Of a stretch of 64,000 nucleotides of DNA, positions 61,607-64,000 are shown piece after piece. Location of the stretch: the NCBI GenBank assembly GCA_020854055.1, contig JADZGD010000036.1, forward strand, positions 1 through 64,000, read 5' to 3'. A program made the translations under genes and the position numbers. The DNA is from Bryobacterales bacterium. GTDB taxonomy: Bacteria > Acidobacteriota > Terriglobia > Bryobacterales > Bryobacteraceae. Positions within the stretch are counted from its first letter, which is position 1; each line of letters starts with the position of its first letter. Under the pieces are notes generated by a model, which had not been told where the DNA came from, ran no database searches, and saw nothing but the letters and a program-made list of their open reading frames with translations.

Positions 61607-62230
61607 TCACGGATGCAGTTCGCTGAGTTTCGCCTTCACCGGACCATCGGGCTCACCGGTGGGCTGTAGTCCGTTGGCTTCCTGGAATGCGCGGACCGCG
61701 GCCCGTGTCTGGTCGTCCAGTTCGCCATCCTCTGAACCGCAGTTAAACCCCAGGTTATTCAGCCGCTGCTGAACTCCGGAGATATCTTCGACCGGGTTCA
61801 GGTGCCCCAGCCGGATCGGAATCACTTCCTTGCCGCCATTGAGCAGCAGCCGCCCGCCCTTGGCGTTCGGGGCGATGAACTGTTCCAGAATGCCATTGCC
61901 GTCGGTGGTGCCTTTGTAGGTATCGCTGTCGATCTCCAGCACATAGGACTCATTGGCGCGCGGTTCACCGAGCAGCTTCAGTTGAAGGCGCAACTTGGCA
62001 GGCACCCCCTTGCGCTTGAACTTGTGGCGGGCGTCCGTGCCTTTGCTGACCGATTTGATACGGAGTTCGGGCACGAACACTTCGTCACCGGGCAGCAACT
62101 GGTTGGGGGACTTTCGCCGGGCCTTCAATTGGGCATTCTCCGGATGATTCCAGATCGTCTCCCAAAAGAAGCCGTTATCGGTAGCTATGCTCGGAATGCT
62201 ATCACCCTGCGAAGCGATGATCTTGGGCAT
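61607..62230 (-). CDS. LysM and peptidoglycan-binding domain protein of the VgrG module
   Basis: 207 residues from ATG 62230, with AGGAGG lying inside the end of the VgrG gene. An N-terminal LysM-like domain (SQGDSIPSIATDNGFFWETIW, LLPGDEVFVPE) precedes a beta module (YVLEIDSDTYKGTTDGNGIL) and a C-terminal PG_binding_1 domain (ISGVQQRLNNLGFNCGSEDGELDDQTRAAVRAFQEANGLQPTG). Proteins of this type are common beside vgrG genes and may anchor or deliver the spike tip at the cell wall. It lacks a signal peptide, as expected for T6SS-loaded proteins. Confidence 0.85.
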   Translation of the reverse strand: MPKIIASQGDSIPSIATDNGFFWETIWNHPENAQLKARRKSPNQLLPGDEVFVPELRIKSVSKGTDARHKFKRKGVPAKLRLQLKLLGEPRANESYVLEIDSDTYKGTTDGNGILEQFIAPNAKGGRLLLNGGKEVIPIRLGHLNPVEDISGVQQRLNNLGFNCGSEDGELDDQTRAAVRAFQEANGLQPTGEPDGPVKAKLSELHP

Positions 62231-62231
62231 G

Positions 62232-64000
62232 CTAGGCCTCCTCCCAGGCATCTTGGTCCAGATTCGGGAACGAAATCTCACAGTTGCCCGGATCGATATT
62301 GGTGATCTTGCCAACGCCTTTTTCGTCGGTGGTTCCGCTGCTCACCGAGCCGTCGGGTAACTTCACTTCATAGGAAACACCGGGTAGTGGCTGGCCCGCA
62401 TCATCAATGAACTCCACTTCAACCCAATGCGTCTTGTCCTTGTTTTTGTCATCGTTGGGGTTGTGGCTCGGCGCGCTGCTTGCGGCCGCCGCCCCGGCGG
62501 CCACGCCCGCGGCAACTGCGGCGCCGGCTCCGGCCGCCGTACTGCCGTCCACGGCTCCGGTGCCTGGAATCGCCGGCGCCTTGACTCCGGTGGGAGCGAC
62601 GATGCTGCCGGCCGTGCCCGATAGCGCCGCTCCGCCGGAGTTAATCAGCACCATCGCGCCCGAAATGGTAACGCCGGCGGCGTCAACGTTGATGAACCCC
62701 GAACCGGCCTTCAACGAGATGCCGGCGCCGGCTTCGATCACCACCGTCGCTCCGGCTTTGATGTAGATGTTTATGCCGGCGTCAGCGGCGTAGTTCTGAC
62801 TGTACTTGGCAGCTGCATTTCCAGTTACCTTGACCGATTCCGATCCGGTGATCTCCACCGCGCTCTTACCTTTGATCTTGGTGTTCAGATCACGGGCGAC
62901 CTCGGTCACCAGGTCACGGCCGGTCTTGTAAGTCCAGTCCCGTTGAATCTCTTCGATCAGGTCCCGCTTTACGGTGAGGTGGGAGTCCTGGTCGATCTCT
63001 TCGCGGCGGTCCTTTTTGACCAGCAGTTCCATGTCCTTTTCGGCCTGGATTCCCAGCAGTTCGCTACCCTTCTTGTCTTCAAACATGATCTGGTTGAAGT
63101 TCTCGCTGGCTCCCTTAAGAGTGCTCTTTGTCTTCAACCCGCTCTTGGTGCTCTCGGCCGGCAGGGTCCATGGTGGCATGTTGGCGGCGTTATAGACGGA
63201 GCCCACCACCAATGGCCGGTCCGGATCGCCCTCGAGAAAATCCACGACTACTTCCTGGCCGATTCGTGGTGTGTGGATCATGCCCCACAGGTTCCCGGCC
63301 CACGGGGTAGCCACCCGGATCCAGCAGGAACTGCTCTCATTCCAGCTATCCAGCCGGTCCCAATGGAAGTGGACTTTGATCCTGCCATACTTGTCCGTCC
63401 AGATCTCCTCGCCGGCCTTACCCACCACGGTCGCCGTGTGGCAGCCGTGGACAATCGGACGCGGGGTGACATTCGGCGGGCGGAAATTTACGGTGGCCGG
63501 CAGGCAGGTGAATTCGTTCTGGTAGGAACTGGGATTCTCACCCGACTGGCTAAAAAAATCTCCTTCCGTGGCCTCGTGCGATACCGAGGTCAGCACGTAT
63601 GGCCCGTTGGCGTTGGGGTGCCGGTCGAGCGTGAATTTGAAGCCGGAAATCAGCCTTCCGATGTCGCTCTTTCCACGAATCAGAAACTGCGAACGTTCCA
63701 GACCCTCGGCGAGCGTTTTCGCTACCTGCTGCCCTTTTGACAACTCAAATGCACCGTCCTTGGTATAGCCGCCGGGATAGTCGTAGACCTCCAGGAACGG
63801 ATCGCTGATGGCGGTCATCGAGTGGGAAACGGCGCCCACCGAAACCGGGCTGCCCAGTATCTGTTCGCTCGCGTCGGTGCCCGTCTGCGGTTTTTGAAAC
63901 GCGTAGTCACGCAGATGAATCCGATAGGAGCTAATCGACTGGGTCTTTTCCCAGGCGCGAACCGTTTCGTCTTCCGGCGTAGCGCCTTCCACCTCATCGA
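62232..64000 (-). CDS. vgrG: Type VI secretion spike protein VgrG with C-terminal extension (partial)
   Basis: At least 589 residues; the N-terminal part lies beyond the window. The gp5 OB-fold region KAGEEIWTDKYGRIKVHFHWDRL, the downstream CWIRVATPWAGNLWGMIHTPRIGQEVVVDFLEGDPDRPLVVGSVYN, and repeated beta-helix segments (VARDLNTKIKGKSAVEITGSESVKVTGNAAAKYSQ) are unmistakable. An alanine-rich linker (residues about 480-515 of the visible part) leads to a small beta domain (HWVEVEFIDDAGQPLPGVSYEVKLPDGSVSSGTTDEKG). VgrG forms the puncturing tip of a T6SS. No other T6SS structural gene is in the window. Confidence 0.96.
   Translation of the reverse strand, partial: DEVEGATPEDETVRAWEKTQSISSYRIHLRDYAFQKPQTGTDASEQILGSPVSVGAVSHSMTAISDPFLEVYDYPGGYTKDGAFELSKGQQVAKTLAEGLERSQFLIRGKSDIGRLISGFKFTLDRHPNANGPYVLTSVSHEATEGDFFSQSGENPSSYQNEFTCLPATVNFRPPNVTPRPIVHGCHTATVVGKAGEEIWTDKYGRIKVHFHWDRLDSWNESSSCWIRVATPWAGNLWGMIHTPRIGQEVVVDFLEGDPDRPLVVGSVYNAANMPPWTLPAESTKSGLKTKSTLKGASENFNQIMFEDKKGSELLGIQAEKDMELLVKKDRREEIDQDSHLTVKRDLIEEIQRDWTYKTGRDLVTEVARDLNTKIKGKSAVEITGSESVKVTGNAAAKYSQNYAADAGINIYIKAGATVVIEAGAGISLKAGSGFINVDAAGVTISGAMVLINSGGAALSGTAGSIVAPTGVKAPAIPGTGAVDGSTAAGAGAAVAAGVAAGAAAASSAPSHNPNDDKNKDKTHWVEVEFIDDAGQPLPGVSYEVKLPDGSVSSGTTDEKGVGKITNIDPGNCEISFPNLDQDAWEEA

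Noticed and set aside
1-64000. CRISPR arrays and insertion sequences
   Set aside because: No regularly spaced direct repeats and no transposase or terminal inverted repeats were seen by eye anywhere in the window.

Overview
The window is one stretch of a GC-rich bacterial chromosome. Gene order and protein flavour point to Acidobacteriota, probably a Bryobacterales/Solibacter-like lineage. The clues are a complete S10-spc-alpha ribosomal block with adk-map-infA-rpmJ between secY and rpsM, many Tat-exported glycosidase, sulfatase and ceramidase-type proteins, a PEP-CTERM protein and carboxypeptidase-regulatory-type outer-membrane barrels. The taxonomic call is an inference, because no 16S gene is present.

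Region 1 (1-16190) is the end of tuf followed by rpsJ to rplQ, all on the plus strand with short gaps or 4-base overlaps, closed by a strong terminator at 16148-16190. It makes ribosomal proteins, SecY, adenylate kinase, methionine aminopeptidase, a divergent IF-1 and RNA polymerase alpha. Several zinc-binding (C+) forms are used (S14, S4, L36, L24, zinc-lid Adk), and S3 carries a roughly 100-residue low-complexity tail.

Region 2 (16200-27000) holds an Hsp20 gene behind a textbook sigma70-type promoter, htpX, an RlmI-like methyltransferase, an RRM protein, a small membrane protein, an orphan HlyD-type adaptor, a PEP-CTERM protein, and pyruvate:ferredoxin oxidoreductase coupled to a dihydroorotate-dehydrogenase-like gene.

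Region 3 (27000-46150) is a secreted-catabolism and redox region. It has a large orphan secreted protein, a Tat glycosidase-like protein, DUF362, an aldo/keto reductase with ferredoxin motifs, 6-phosphogluconate dehydrogenase, GH20 hexosaminidase, neutral ceramidase, a PpiC foldase, TlpA and a DsbD-alpha-like pair, an aminotransferase, an IscU-like plus DsrE-like pair, and a sulfatase.

Region 4 (46142-51320, minus strand) is the most unusual part. It is a compact cluster of secreted subunit-like proteins, a PapD-like chaperone and a large outer-membrane barrel, and it looks like a non-canonical chaperone-usher-type fibre system. One subunit gene is frameshifted at a G6 tract.

Region 5 (51483-54291) is a small decaying island at the secG-tRNA-Leu(GAG) locus. 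It is bounded by the intact tRNA and a 63-bp tRNA 3' fragment, and carries a Fic protein with striking palindromic operators and a wrecked phospholipase-D-like gene.

Region 6 (54367-64000) holds a glutaryl-CoA-dehydrogenase-like gene, a TPR outer-membrane protein with a lipoprotein glycosidase (a possible exopolysaccharide export pair), and a VgrG, LysM/peptidoglycan-binding protein and large unknown protein typical of a type VI secretion cargo module. The VgrG gene runs off the end of the window.
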